From contig NZ_JACSQK010000003.1 of NCBI RefSeq assembly GCF_014836675.1, positions 118,663 to 182,662 on the forward strand: 64,000 nt of DNA, given 5' to 3'. The first letter of the stretch is position 1; each line of letters starts with the position of its first letter. This stretch comes from Comamonas avium. GTDB taxonomy: Bacteria > Pseudomonadota > Gammaproteobacteria > Burkholderiales > Burkholderiaceae_C. The notes beneath the pieces are model-generated. The model worked only from the letters and a program-made list of their open reading frames with translations. It had not been told where the DNA came from and did not search any database. Positions 51,037-59,964 of the stretch are shown piece by piece. Position numbers and translations under genes: made by a program.

Positions 51037-52302
51037 ATGAAAAACATGCTCGCCGCCCTGGAGACCCGGCTCGCTGAACTTCCCGTTCGCGTGTCCGTGG
51101 CATTGCCCAGCGGGCAGCGGATTGGTCCTGCCCAAGGGGATGTGCATATCGCGCTGCGTTCACCGGCGGCACTGGTGGCTCTGGCCCAGGGGCAGATTGG
51201 ATCGCTGGGGGCTGCCGTGGTTGAGGGCTGGGTCGATCTGGAGGGCAGCATGCGCAACGTCATGGCTGCCGCCACCAGCTTGCTGCAGACAGACCCGGTG
51301 CGCGGCAACGCCAGCTGGTGGTCGCAAACAATGGCGCGGGCACGCTCCATGGCCTTGCACACACTGGAGCGCGACGCGCAGCAGGTGCAGTTTCACTATG
51401 ACCTGTCTGATGATTTCTACGCGCTATGGCTGGACCCCTTGCGGGTGTACTCCTGTGCCTACTACCGTTCTTCAGAAATGTCGCTGGCGCAGGCCCAACA
51501 AGCCAAGCTCGATCACATCTGCCGCAAGCTGGCGCTGAAAGCCAACGAGCGCTTTCTGGATATTGGCTGTGGCTGGGGCGGGCTGATTGTGTGGGCAGCC
51601 CAGCATTACGGCGTCCAGGCCAAGGGGGTCACCCTTTCGCGCAATCAATACGACTACGTGCGCAAGCGGATTCAGGCGCTCGGGCTGGATGGGCAGGTGC
51701 AGGTGGAGCTGTGTGACTACCGGCAGATGGCGGATACGCCTTATGACAAGCTGGCCTCAGTGGGCATGTTTGAGCACGTGGGGCATGCTAATTTGGCGGC
51801 CTATTTTCAGACCGTGCGCCAGTTGCTGCGCCCCGGCGGGATGGCCTTGATCCATGGCATCACGGCAGGAGGGACGAAAAACAGGCAGCTCGGAGCCGGC
51901 ATTGGCGAGTTCATTGAGCGCTATATCTTTCCCGGTGGCGAGCTGGTGCATGTCAGTGCCGTGCTGCATGACATGGCAGATGCGGGGCTGGAGATGGTGG
52001 ACACCGAGAACCTGAGGCCACACTACGCGCGGACTCTGTGGACATGGTCAGATGCACTGGAAGCCCAGTTGCCCCAGGCGCAGCGTATCTTGTCTGCGCA
52101 AACGGATGCCGAACGCTCTGGCCGCGCCTTGCGTGCCTATCGCCTGTATCTGGCTGGGAGCGCCATGGGCTTTGAGCAGGGCTGGATGGGCTTGCACCAA
52201 ATGCTGGTTACAAATCCCTCAGGCAACTTGAGTGCAGGAGGTCTGCGTGGCGCACAATCGGATTACCCATTCCAACGTGAATACATGTACTCGAAAGGAT
52301 AA
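51037..52302 (+). CDS. Cyclopropane-fatty-acyl-phospholipid synthase family methyltransferase
   Basis: A 421-residue SAM-dependent enzyme that would transfer a methylene group to the double bond of unsaturated acyl chains in membrane lipids. An N-terminal lipid-binding domain (about 1-110) leads to QFHYDLSDDFYALWLDPLRVYSCAYY, the SAM loop DIGCGWGG (175-182), GVTLSRNQYDYV, MFEHVGHANLAAYF (the conserved Glu/His region) and LRPGGMALIHGIT. The length is near that of E. coli Cfa. The downstream DUF1840 gene starts 4 bp after the stop, its ribosome-binding site AAAGGA overlapping this gene's end. Confidence 0.9.
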   Translation: MKNMLAALETRLAELPVRVSVALPSGQRIGPAQGDVHIALRSPAALVALAQGQIGSLGAAVVEGWVDLEGSMRNVMAAATSLLQTDPVRGNASWWSQTMARARSMALHTLERDAQQVQFHYDLSDDFYALWLDPLRVYSCAYYRSSEMSLAQAQQAKLDHICRKLALKANERFLDIGCGWGGLIVWAAQHYGVQAKGVTLSRNQYDYVRKRIQALGLDGQVQVELCDYRQMADTPYDKLASVGMFEHVGHANLAAYFQTVRQLLRPGGMALIHGITAGGTKNRQLGAGIGEFIERYIFPGGELVHVSAVLHDMADAGLEMVDTENLRPHYARTLWTWSDALEAQLPQAQRILSAQTDAERSGRALRAYRLYLAGSAMGFEQGWMGLHQMLVTNPSGNLSAGGLRGAQSDYPFQREYMYSKG

Positions 52303-52306
52303 AAAA

Positions 52307-52654
52307 ATGGCCTACACCTTCCAGTCACGCGCCACAGCCGACTTGATCATGCTGAAGGCAACTGCCGAGCACATTTTGAAGATTCTGGACAAACCTTTGG
52401 GACAGCCAGGTGTCTTCACCGTAGAACAAATCCCCCACACGCTGGTCATGCTGGATCAGGCCGTCGCAGAAGATGAAGCGCGCCGTAAAGCCATGCAAGA
52501 AGAGATGAATGACCAGCACGAAGGCCACTCGGCAGAGGCTGCGGCCGCCTCTGCGCAGCTGGGCGCTGTCAGCCTGCGCCAGCGTGTTGTGCCTTTGGCG
52601 GACATGCTGCGTCGCAGTGCCGAAGAAGGTAAACCTGTGACCTGGAAGATCTGA
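52307..52654 (+). CDS. DUF1840 family protein
   Basis: A 115-residue protein beginning MAYTFQSRATADLIMLKATAEHILKILDK, characteristic of DUF1840, a small proteobacterial family of unknown function. The middle is charged and Ala-rich, and the end RQRVVPLADMLRRSAEEGKPVTWKI is typical. It is translationally close to the cyclopropane-synthase-like gene and closes that transcript at a strong terminator. Confidence 0.88.
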   Translation: MAYTFQSRATADLIMLKATAEHILKILDKPLGQPGVFTVEQIPHTLVMLDQAVAEDEARRKAMQEEMNDQHEGHSAEAAAASAQLGAVSLRQRVVPLADMLRRSAEEGKPVTWKI

Positions 52655-52684
52655 AGGACACAGCACCGCTGAGGTTTAGCCCAT

Positions 52685-52727
52685 GAAAAACCGCCAGAAC
52701 GCGTGAGCGTCTGGCGGTTTTTTTTGA
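52685..52727. terminator. Intrinsic terminator after DUF1840 gene
   Basis: AAAACCGCCAGA and TCTGGCGGTTTT form a perfect stem, with A-rich and T-run flanks. It probably also serves the convergent Bug-receptor gene. Confidence 0.9.
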
Positions 52728-52767
52728 TTCCAGGTGCTAGATGCAGCACCTGAAAGCGGGCACAGGC

Positions 52768-53760
52768 TTAGTCAGCGAACTGACCGGCAGCCTTGATGAC
52801 CTTGCCCCAGCTGTCAATTTCAGCTTGAACGAATTTCTTGTGCTCTGCGGGCTCAACACGCTTGTCAGCCACCACCACGGCACCCAGACCTTCTTGCTTG
52901 CGCACGAACTCGGGGTCTTTCACGGCTTGCTTGAGGGCGTTGTTCAGCTTGGTCAGCACATCGGCAGGGGTGCCCTTGGGTGCATACAGGCCATGCCACA
53001 CGGTCACGTTAAAGCCCTTGAGGCCTGAAGAGTCCAGCGTTGCCAGATCCTTCAGCGCAGGGGATTTCAGCTTCTGCAGGGTAGTGACGCCATAGGCCTT
53101 GACCTTCTGCGCTTCAATCTGCGAAGAGGTGTTGGTGGTCTGGTCGCACATCAGATCGATGGTGCCGCCCATCAGGTCGGTAATGGCTGGTGCTGCGCCT
53201 TTGTAAGGCACGGTGGTCATCTGCACATTCAGGGCGCTTTGGAACATCAGGCCACACAGGTGACCGGCTGAACCCAGACCCGAGTGGCCAATGTTGACCT
53301 TCTCTTTTTCTGTGTTGATCCAGTCACGCAGTTCTGCAAAGTTCTTGGCAGCCAGGTTAGGGCGGCCAATCACGGTCATGGGCACGTCGTTGACGATGCC
53401 CAGGAATTCGAAATCGTTGAGCACGTTAAAAGGCAGCTTGCGATACAGCGAAGGCATGGTCGACATGCCAATGTGGTTCAGCAGCAGGGTGTAGCCATCG
53501 GGTGTTGCACGTGCCACCTTGGCCGAACCAATGGTGCTGCCTGCACCTGCCACGTTTTCAATCACTACCGTAGCGCCGTCCAAAGGTTTGCGCATGGCTT
53601 CAGCCAAGTCACGTGCAACACGGTCAGTAGGGCCGCCTGCAGAGAAGGGCACCACGATCGTAATGTTCTTGCCGGATGCGGGGAAACTTTGGGCGGAAGC
53701 AGCCAAGGACACGGCTGCGGCAGCCAAAGCAACGGCTGCGATACGGAACGATTGAGTCAT
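52768..53760 (-). CDS. Tripartite tricarboxylate transporter substrate-binding protein (Bug family)
   Basis: A 330-residue periplasmic binding protein of the Bug/TctC family, which is greatly expanded in Burkholderiales. The signal peptide (about 1-23, ending SLAASAQ) is followed by ITIVVPFSAGGPTDRVARDLAEAM, GAGSTIGSAKVARATPDGYTLLLNH and VPYKGAAPAITDLMGGTIDLMCDQ, which are the family landmarks for carboxylate recognition. The ligand is a small carboxylic acid or similar, not identifiable by eye. No TctA/TctB membrane genes are adjacent, as is common for Bug proteins. Confidence 0.92.
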   Translation of the reverse strand: MTQSFRIAAVALAAAAVSLAASAQSFPASGKNITIVVPFSAGGPTDRVARDLAEAMRKPLDGATVVIENVAGAGSTIGSAKVARATPDGYTLLLNHIGMSTMPSLYRKLPFNVLNDFEFLGIVNDVPMTVIGRPNLAAKNFAELRDWINTEKEKVNIGHSGLGSAGHLCGLMFQSALNVQMTTVPYKGAAPAITDLMGGTIDLMCDQTTNTSSQIEAQKVKAYGVTTLQKLKSPALKDLATLDSSGLKGFNVTVWHGLYAPKGTPADVLTKLNNALKQAVKDPEFVRKQEGLGAVVVADKRVEPAEHKKFVQAEIDSWGKVIKAAGQFAD

Positions 53761-54280
53761 TGAAATCTCCAGACTTACTTGTAATGGGATGCGATCCTAG
53801 GAACTTGAGTGACAGGTGTACCCCCGCACATTCCCTGAGTTCTTCATAAAAAATTCTAAGAAGAACGCGCGCTTGCGCTGGATCAAATTCAATAGCAACG
53901 GCCATGAAGAAGCTTGATTTATTAAAATTCTTTAATGGTTGTTAATTTATGTTTATTCTTGTTTTCTGCGGCTATCTTCTTTTTCTTCTTGCCGGGTTTT
54001 GTCGTGGCTATCTTTTCTATAGACAATTGATGTGAAAACCCCGATGTATGTGCACTGTTTGTTTTTTACATCATGTATCCGACATTCCATAGGGTGAAAT
54101 TTATTGAGAATGTCTGGGGCGCATTGGCCCAGGTGGGTGTCTTGCACCATGGGCGCTGCATGTAGCAGTTGGGCGTCGACGCCGGCAGCGCGAACCCCCT
54201 GCAGACAGTTCAAAGGCCCGCAAGGGCCAGAGATTTGCCGGAGTCACGCTGGTGGGGGCAGGAGCTGCGGTGAGGTATTT
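53761..54280. other. 520-bp AT-rich intergenic region without a recognised gene
   Basis: The stretch 53900-54110 is markedly richer in A and T than the rest of the window. A minus-strand frame at 53953-54213 (86 codons) has no family features and a Lys/Glu/Arg-rich tail read from AT-rich DNA. The GC-rich part 54110-54260 looks like remnant coding sequence but matches nothing I know. No insertion-sequence ends are seen. Confidence 0.35.
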
Positions 54281-55534
54281 CTAGCTGTAGCTTCTAGCGT
54301 CTTCAATTACTTTGCCGTCATTGGGCAAGCTGCCAGGAGCGACCAGTTGAATGTCGGCACGCAGTTTCGTGATGTCGCGCACTGCATCACTGATTTGCTG
54401 GGTGAAACCCGGGGCAGTTTCTTGGCTTTCCACCAGCAACGTCATGGTGTCATTAGCCATCTCACCACTGATGATCAAACGTGCTTTGTGGGCCTGGGGG
54501 AAGCGTTTGATCACATCGGCCACCTGAGCGGGGTGAACAAACATTCCCCGCACTTTGGTGGTCTGATCGGCGCGGCCCATCCAGCCTTTGATGCGGTGGT
54601 TGGTGCGCCCAGTAGGGCAGTGTCCGGGCAATATGGCCGAGAGGTCTCCGGTGCCAAACCGGATCAATGGGTAGTCGGGGTTGAGCGTGGTGATCACCAG
54701 CTCGCCAACCTCTCCATCTGGCACGGGCTCACCAGTGCCGGGACGCACGATTTCGACAATCACGCCTTCATCAATCACCAGGCCCTGGCGCGCAGATGTC
54801 TCGTAAGCAATCAGACCCAAGTCGGCAGTGGCATAGCACTGATAGCCATCAATGCCCTGCGCATGCAGCCAATCGCGCAAAGAAGGGGGAAATGCTTCGC
54901 CACTGACCAGAGCTTTGCGCACGCTGGGGATGGGGGTGCCCATGCTGTGTGCCTTTTCCAAAATCAGTTTAAGAAAGCTGGGCGTGCCGATGTAACCTGC
55001 TGGACGCAGCTCAGCCATCGCTTGTACTTGCTGCTCAGTCTGGCCTGTTCCGCCGGGGAAAACCGTGCAGCCTATCGCATGTGCCCCTGTTTCCATCATC
55101 GAACCCGCAGGCACGAAGTGGTAGCTAAAGCAGTTGTGGATCAGCTCGCCCGCACGAAAACCAGCGGCATGAATTGCACGCGCCATGCGCCAGTAATCCG
55201 CTCGTGTGCCCTCGGGCTCGTAAATGGTGCCCGGACTGGCAAAGACATGCGGCATATGCGGGCCAAACGCCTGCGTGTTGAATCCACCAAACGGGCTGCT
55301 GGCGCGCCCAGCCTGTTGCTTGGCCAGCAGTTCATATTTGCGTGTAACCGGCAGCTGCGCCAGTGCGGCGCGGCTGTGAATGGCTGCGGCGTCCACGCCG
55401 TGGAGAATTTGCGCAAACGCGGGGGAGTGTGCCTGTGCATGTGCAATATGCGCAGGAAGAGCGGCCATCAAAGCGGCTTCACGTGCTTGTGGTGAACGGA
55501 CTTCCAAACTGTCGTAATGCTCATGCATGCTCAA
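54281..55534 (-). CDS. Phenylacetate-CoA-ligase-like AMP-forming ligase (PaaK family)
   Basis: A 417-residue adenylate-forming enzyme of the PaaK/CapK type. Landmarks are LAQLPVTRKYELLAKQ, ASPGTIYEPEGTRADYWRMARA (nucleotide loop), the PSFLKLILEKA region, YATADLGLIAYE, GEVGELVITTLNPDYPLIRFGTGDLS and a C-terminal domain with KVRGMFVHPAQVADVIKRF. It would activate an aromatic or other carboxylic acid to its CoA thioester. It is the last gene of the ABC-importer operon, 60 bp after livF. The start could be ATG 55534 or 55528. Confidence 0.88.
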   Translation of the reverse strand: MSMHEHYDSLEVRSPQAREAALMAALPAHIAHAQAHSPAFAQILHGVDAAAIHSRAALAQLPVTRKYELLAKQQAGRASSPFGGFNTQAFGPHMPHVFASPGTIYEPEGTRADYWRMARAIHAAGFRAGELIHNCFSYHFVPAGSMMETGAHAIGCTVFPGGTGQTEQQVQAMAELRPAGYIGTPSFLKLILEKAHSMGTPIPSVRKALVSGEAFPPSLRDWLHAQGIDGYQCYATADLGLIAYETSARQGLVIDEGVIVEIVRPGTGEPVPDGEVGELVITTLNPDYPLIRFGTGDLSAILPGHCPTGRTNHRIKGWMGRADQTTKVRGMFVHPAQVADVIKRFPQAHKARLIISGEMANDTMTLLVESQETAPGFTQQISDAVRDITKLRADIQLVAPGSLPNDGKVIEDARSYS

Positions 55535-55594
55535 TTCCTCAAGACGCGGTGGTCACTTGCAACCGCAAAAAAGTTGAAATGTTGGAAGCCGCGG

Positions 55595-56434
55595 TTAAGC
55601 CAGCCAGCGTTTGCGACGTTTGTAGCTTTTGACATCTCGAAAACTCTTGCGTTCGCTGCCACCAACGCCCAGGTAGAACTCTTTGACGTCTTCGTTGGAG
55701 GCCAGGTCGCTGGCGGTGCCATCCATCACAATGCGGCCGCTTTCCATGATGTAGCCGTAGTCGGCATACTTGAGCGCCATGTTCGTGTTCTGCTCGGCCA
55801 GCAAAAAGGTGACTTTTTCCTTGCTGTTGAGATCTTTGACAATGTGGAACACCTCGTCCACGATCTGCGGTGCCAGGCCCATGGACGGCTCATCGAGCAG
55901 CACCATGCGCGGATTGCTCATGATGGCGCGGCCAATGGCACACATTTGCTGCTCACCACCTGAGGTGTAAGCAGCCTGGCTGGTACGCCGGGTTTTGAGG
56001 CGCGGAAAGTAGTTGTAGACCTTCTCAAGATTGGCAGCAATCTCACCCTTGTCAGTGCGCGTATAGCTGCCAGTGAGCAGGTTTTCTTCGATGGTCAGGT
56101 GGGCAAAGCAGTGTCTGCCTTCCATGACCTGCACGACACCACGCTTGACCAGTTCAGCAGGCGACAGATTCTGAATCTGCTCGCCTTCCAGCGTAACCCC
56201 GCCTTTGGTGACTTCGCCGCGCTCTCCTTTGAGCAGGTTGGAGATGGCCCGCAACGTGGTGGTCTTGCCGGCGCCATTGCCGCCCAGCAATGCCACGATG
56301 CTCTGGTGTGGAACCTGGAGTGAGACGCCTTTGAGCACCAGGATCACATGGTTGTAGATGACTTCGATGCCATTGACTTCCACCAGCGGTGCGGCGCTGG
56401 CAGGGGTGGGGATGCGGTTGGAAGAATCGGTCAT
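55595..56434 (-). CDS. livF: Branched-chain amino acid-type ABC transporter ATPase LivF
   Basis: A 279-residue ATPase with Walker A GGNGAGKT (51-58), the signature region YTSGGEQQMCAIGRAI and Walker B MVLLDEPSMGLAP. LivF members lack the long C-terminal helix of LivG, and the YTSGGEQQM form of the signature is usual. It ends with a basic tail (KSFRDVKSYKRRKRWLA), longer than typical. It probably heterodimerises with the LivG protein encoded upstream. A hairpin and a repeat-like segment lie between it and the binding-protein gene. Confidence 0.92.
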   Translation of the reverse strand: MTDSSNRIPTPASAAPLVEVNGIEVIYNHVILVLKGVSLQVPHQSIVALLGGNGAGKTTTLRAISNLLKGERGEVTKGGVTLEGEQIQNLSPAELVKRGVVQVMEGRHCFAHLTIEENLLTGSYTRTDKGEIAANLEKVYNYFPRLKTRRTSQAAYTSGGEQQMCAIGRAIMSNPRMVLLDEPSMGLAPQIVDEVFHIVKDLNSKEKVTFLLAEQNTNMALKYADYGYIMESGRIVMDGTASDLASNEDVKEFYLGVGGSERKSFRDVKSYKRRKRWLA

Positions 56435-56456
56435 GCAATCACCTGAATACTCAAAT

Positions 56457-56497
56457 TAATAGCTGGCTGCGCCTGCTGGATAAGCGCTGGAGCTTGA
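56457..56497. repeat. Dispersed intergenic repeat, short copy
   Basis: AATAGCTGGCTGCGCCTGC, then TGGATAAGCGCTGGAGCT: it has an AGCTG start and AAGCGC-type arm as in the other copies. It lies inside the operon, between livF and the binding-protein gene. Confidence 0.5.
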
Positions 56498-56514
56498 CTT
56501 GGCTGAACACTTTG

Positions 56515-56545
56515 CACGGCCCGCAGCGGTGAAGCGCGGGCCGTG
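56515..56545 (-). terminator. Hairpin within the importer operon, after the binding-protein gene
   Basis: CACGGCCCGC and GCGGGCCGTG form a perfect 10-bp stem with an 11-nt loop, 11 bp past the stop. The T-run is weak, so it may act as a partial terminator or an mRNA 3' stabiliser that raises binding-protein expression over the downstream genes. Confidence 0.6.
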
Positions 56546-56555
56546 TTTCAGTGCA

Positions 56556-57869
56556 TCAGTTGCAGGAGCGAACCTTGACGTTCTTTTCCTTGGCGTAGCG
56601 CTCTGCATATTCCTTGTACAGAGGATCGACCAGAGACTTGTCGGCCTGATACCAGTCCGAGTTCACCTTGAACTTGCTGCCATCCCAGGTCGCAATGCGT
56701 GCCCAGTCGGCACCCAGGTGGTTTTCGCAGCTGGTCTTGAAGGGGCGAATGATCTTGCCAAAGCCCAGCTCGTTCAGGCGCTCTTGTGTCAGGTTCAGGT
56801 TCTCCAGACCCCAGCGCACTTGCTCGGGCGTCATGACCTTGCCCTTGCCAAACTTCTCCTGCGCCGTACGAATGCCTTCGACCTGCAGCATGGCAATCAT
56901 CATGCCGCGTGTGTGTGCCAGCTGGCCCAGCTCTTTGGGGTCCTGGGCTGTGCCCTGACCTTTGTCGTAGAGCATGGTCTTGACATCGGCATGCACCTTG
57001 TCGTTTTCGGCCGTGTTGTGGATGGTGACGGTGTTGTAGCCCTTGGCACCTGCGCCAATGTCTTTGACATCATGGTCAGAGCCACCCCACCAGATGGCGT
57101 ACATCTTCTCGCGTGGGTAGCCAGTGGCCTGCGCTTCGCGCACAGCGGTGGGGGTCATCACACCAGCGGACCACAGCAGCACATAGTCCGGGCGGCTCTG
57201 GCGAATCTGCAGCCAGGTGGATTTTTGCTCCACGCCGGGCGCGGTCACAGGCAGCTTGAGCAGCTCAAAGCCGTCCTTGGCAGCGCGCTTTTCCAGCAGT
57301 GCAATAGGCTCCTTGCCATAAGGCGAGTCGTGATAGACCAGTGCAATTTTCTTGCCCTTGAGGTTGCCGTTTTCCTTCTTCAGGATGTCCTGAATCATGG
57401 AGTCAGCAGCCGTCCAGTAATTGCCCAGCAGCGGGAAATTCCACTCAAACACCTTGCCGTCTACAGACTGAGACAGGCCATAGCCGGGGGTCACCACAGG
57501 CACCTTGTCGCCGGGGGCCTTGTCGGTCACGGCAAAGGTAATGCCAGTCGACTGGGTATCAAAGCCCGAGGCACCACCGTCCTTGTTCTTCAGGCGCTCA
57601 TAGCACTCCACGCCCTTGGCGGTGTCGTACGCGGTTTCGCACTCTTCAAATTTGATCTTCACGCCATTGATGCCGCCTTTGGCGTTCACCAGCTTCAGAT
57701 AGTCCTGCTTGCCGTCGCCCCATGGAATGCCCAGCGGCGCAAACTGGCCGGTGCGGTACACCAGCAGCGGAACAAACTGCTCTTGTGCCTGCACAGCGGG
57801 CGCAGTCATCAGAGCGCCCATGCTTGCTGCCACAGTAGCGGCAGCCATCGCAATTTTCTTGAACATCAT
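56556..57869 (-). CDS. ABC transporter substrate-binding protein (LivK-type)
   Basis: A 437-residue type I periplasmic binding protein, longer than amino-acid-binding LivJ/LivK (about 345 mature residues). The signal peptide (about 1-28, ending AVQAQ) is followed by FVPLLVYRTGQFAPLGIPWGDGKQDYLKLVNAKGGING, which resembles the family found with CoA-ligase genes rather than amino-acid binders. The likely ligand is an aromatic or other hydrophobic carboxylate. The C-terminal pair CENHLG and RSCN could form a disulfide. AGGAG lies at good spacing before the ATG at 57869. Confidence 0.88.
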   Translation of the reverse strand: MMFKKIAMAAATVAASMGALMTAPAVQAQEQFVPLLVYRTGQFAPLGIPWGDGKQDYLKLVNAKGGINGVKIKFEECETAYDTAKGVECYERLKNKDGGASGFDTQSTGITFAVTDKAPGDKVPVVTPGYGLSQSVDGKVFEWNFPLLGNYWTAADSMIQDILKKENGNLKGKKIALVYHDSPYGKEPIALLEKRAAKDGFELLKLPVTAPGVEQKSTWLQIRQSRPDYVLLWSAGVMTPTAVREAQATGYPREKMYAIWWGGSDHDVKDIGAGAKGYNTVTIHNTAENDKVHADVKTMLYDKGQGTAQDPKELGQLAHTRGMMIAMLQVEGIRTAQEKFGKGKVMTPEQVRWGLENLNLTQERLNELGFGKIIRPFKTSCENHLGADWARIATWDGSKFKVNSDWYQADKSLVDPLYKEYAERYAKEKNVKVRSCN

Positions 57870-57935
57870 CAACTGTCTCCTTCGGTTGTATGGGACGGCG
57901 TCCCGGTTGCAGGCACTCTGTGGTGTCTTAAAGAA

Positions 57936-59000
57936 TCAATGCGGAAATGGCCAGACGCGCAATTTCTGTCTTGCTGTGGCCCACAGCTTGGCCAATCCGT
58001 GGGGTTCCACAATCAGGAAGAACACGATCAGCGCACCAAAAATCATGTGTTCCAGATAGGTGGCGGTAGCCGTAGAAATGGGCAGGCCCAGCCAGTGTGG
58101 AACCTGAGTCAGAAACAGCGGCAGCAGCACAAAGAATGCGGCCCCAAAAATGCTGCCGACAATGGAGCCCAGACCGCCAATGATGATCATGAACAGCAGT
58201 TGCAGCGAGCGATCTAGGCTGAAGGCTGCTGGCTCCCATGCACCCAGGTGCACAAAGCCCCAGAGTGCACCCGCAATGCCGACGATGAAAGAGCTGACCG
58301 CAAATGCTGAAAGCTTGGCGTAGGTGGGGCGGATGCCGATCACCGCAGCGGCCACATCCATGTCGCGCATGGCCATCCATTCGCGGCCAATGGCACCACG
58401 CACCAGGTTTTTGGCGGCCAAGCCCAGTACACACAGAATGACAAGGCACAGCAGGTATTTCTCTACCGGGGTGTCAATGCTCCAGCCCAGAATGGCCAGC
58501 GGCTTGGCGCTGACCGAGCCTGAGGATGAGTTGTTGGTGACCCAAGCGGCACGTGTGGTCAGCCAGTCCACAAAGAACTGGGCGGCCAGCGTAGCCACGG
58601 CCAGATACAGGCCACGAATGCGCAGACTGGGCAGACCAAACACGATGCCAAAGACCATCGCCACGAGGCCACCACCGATCAGCGCCAGCAGCAGCGGCAT
58701 GCCTTCAATGCGGGCCTGCAGGTTATAGGCTGCATAAGCACCCACGGCCATGAAGGCGGCGGTGCCCAGTGAAATCTGGCCGCAGTAGCCCACCAAAATG
58801 TTGAGTCCCATGGCCCCCAGCGACATGATGACAAAGGGAATCAGGACAGCCTGAAAGGTGTAGTCACTGGCTGCAAAAGGAATGACCAAAAAGGCCACTG
58901 CCAAAATCAGCAGGACGGCGTAGCGGTCCTGTGCCACAGAGAAGATTTGCTGGTCGGCCGCGTAGCTGGTTTTGAACTGGCCGTTTTCACGATAAAACAT
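57936..59000 (-). CDS. livM: ABC transporter permease LivM
   Basis: A 354-residue inner-membrane permease with about nine hydrophobic segments. LivM landmarks are GYCGQISLGTAAFMAVGAYAAYNL, GIVFGLPSLRIRGLYLAVATLAAQF, and the EAA-like cytoplasmic loop IGREWMAMRDMDVAAAVIGI. The N-terminus (MFYRENGQFKTSYAADQQIFSVAQDR) is a cytosolic extension typical of this subgroup. It pairs with LivH, whose gene ends 23 bp upstream. Confidence 0.93.
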   Translation of the reverse strand: MFYRENGQFKTSYAADQQIFSVAQDRYAVLLILAVAFLVIPFAASDYTFQAVLIPFVIMSLGAMGLNILVGYCGQISLGTAAFMAVGAYAAYNLQARIEGMPLLLALIGGGLVAMVFGIVFGLPSLRIRGLYLAVATLAAQFFVDWLTTRAAWVTNNSSSGSVSAKPLAILGWSIDTPVEKYLLCLVILCVLGLAAKNLVRGAIGREWMAMRDMDVAAAVIGIRPTYAKLSAFAVSSFIVGIAGALWGFVHLGAWEPAAFSLDRSLQLLFMIIIGGLGSIVGSIFGAAFFVLLPLFLTQVPHWLGLPISTATATYLEHMIFGALIVFFLIVEPHGLAKLWATARQKLRVWPFPH

Positions 59001-59023
59001 GTCGGTTTCCTCTTCTTACGGCT

Positions 59024-59953
59024 TCAGACGCGGTCGATAATTTTGTCGCCGAACAACCCTTGAGGGCGGATCAGCAGGAAGCACAGGGCCAGACCGTAGG
59101 CAAACCAGGTCTCGATGCCACCGCCCACCATGGGGCCCAGATAGACCTCGGAGAGTTTTTCTCCAACACCAATGATCAGCCCGCCGATGATGGCGCCGGG
59201 CAGTGACGTCAGGCCACCCAGAATCACTACTGGCAGGGCCTTGAGCGCTACCAGCGACAGCGAGTACTGCACGCCCAGCTTGGAGCCCCAGATGATGCCC
59301 ACCACCAACGCCACACCGCCCGCCACTGACCACACGATGACCCAGATGCGCGACAGTGGAATGCCGATGGATTGCGCGGCCTGGTGGTCATCAGCAACTG
59401 CACGCAGGGCGCGGCCGGTTTTGGTTTTCTGAAAGAACAGGCTCAGGCAGACCACCATGAAGGCCGCAATGCATGCGGCATACAGGTCTTCCAGACTGAT
59501 CATCACGCCACCTGGAAACAGGCTGTCCATGATGAAAACGGGGTCCTTGGGCATGCCCACGTTGATGCTGTAGACCGCACTGCCAAAAATCATGGGGCCC
59601 AGCCCGTCCAGCAGATAGGCAATGCCCAGTGTGGCCATCAGCAAGGTGATGGGCTCTTGGTTGACCAGGTGGCGCAAGGCCAGCCGCTCGATCAGCCATG
59701 CCACCACAACCATGATCAGCAGGGCCACGACGATGGCCAGCAGATTGCCAACGAGACCGGGCTCAATGCCCAGCCATTCGGGAATCCACTGCGAAAAGCG
59801 CGCCATGGCCAGGGCTGAAAACAGCACCATGGCACCCTGCGCAAAGTTGAAGACACCTGAGGCCTTGAAGATCAGCACAAACCCAATGGCGATCAGCGCG
59901 TACAGCGTGCCCACCATGAGGCCACCGAACAGGGTTTCCAGAAAAAATCCCAT
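59024..59953 (-). CDS. livH: ABC transporter permease LivH
   Basis: A 309-residue permease with about eight transmembrane segments. Landmarks are LFGGLMVGTLYALIAIGFVLIFKASGVFNFAQGAMVLFSA at the N-terminus and TGRALRAVADDHQAAQSIGIPLSRIWVIVW (the EAA-like loop that contacts the ATPases). It forms the membrane channel with LivM. The gene lies 11 bp after livG. Confidence 0.93.
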   Translation of the reverse strand: MGFFLETLFGGLMVGTLYALIAIGFVLIFKASGVFNFAQGAMVLFSALAMARFSQWIPEWLGIEPGLVGNLLAIVVALLIMVVVAWLIERLALRHLVNQEPITLLMATLGIAYLLDGLGPMIFGSAVYSINVGMPKDPVFIMDSLFPGGVMISLEDLYAACIAAFMVVCLSLFFQKTKTGRALRAVADDHQAAQSIGIPLSRIWVIVWSVAGGVALVVGIIWGSKLGVQYSLSLVALKALPVVILGGLTSLPGAIIGGLIIGVGEKLSEVYLGPMVGGGIETWFAYGLALCFLLIRPQGLFGDKIIDRV

Positions 59954-59964
59954 GTTTCTGCTCC

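Noticed and set aside
53953..54213. 86-codon minus-strand frame as a gene
   Set aside because: The composition shifts midway and the Lys/Glu/Arg-rich tail comes from AT-rich DNA; no ribosome-binding site or family resemblance.
54104..55495. 463-codon plus-strand frame
   Set aside because: Mostly antisense to the PaaK-like ligase; the unique first part has no recognisable features.
56499..58217. 572-codon open frame on the plus strand
   Set aside because: Opposite the binding-protein and livM genes; the translation is Val/Leu/His/Gln-rich with no family motif.
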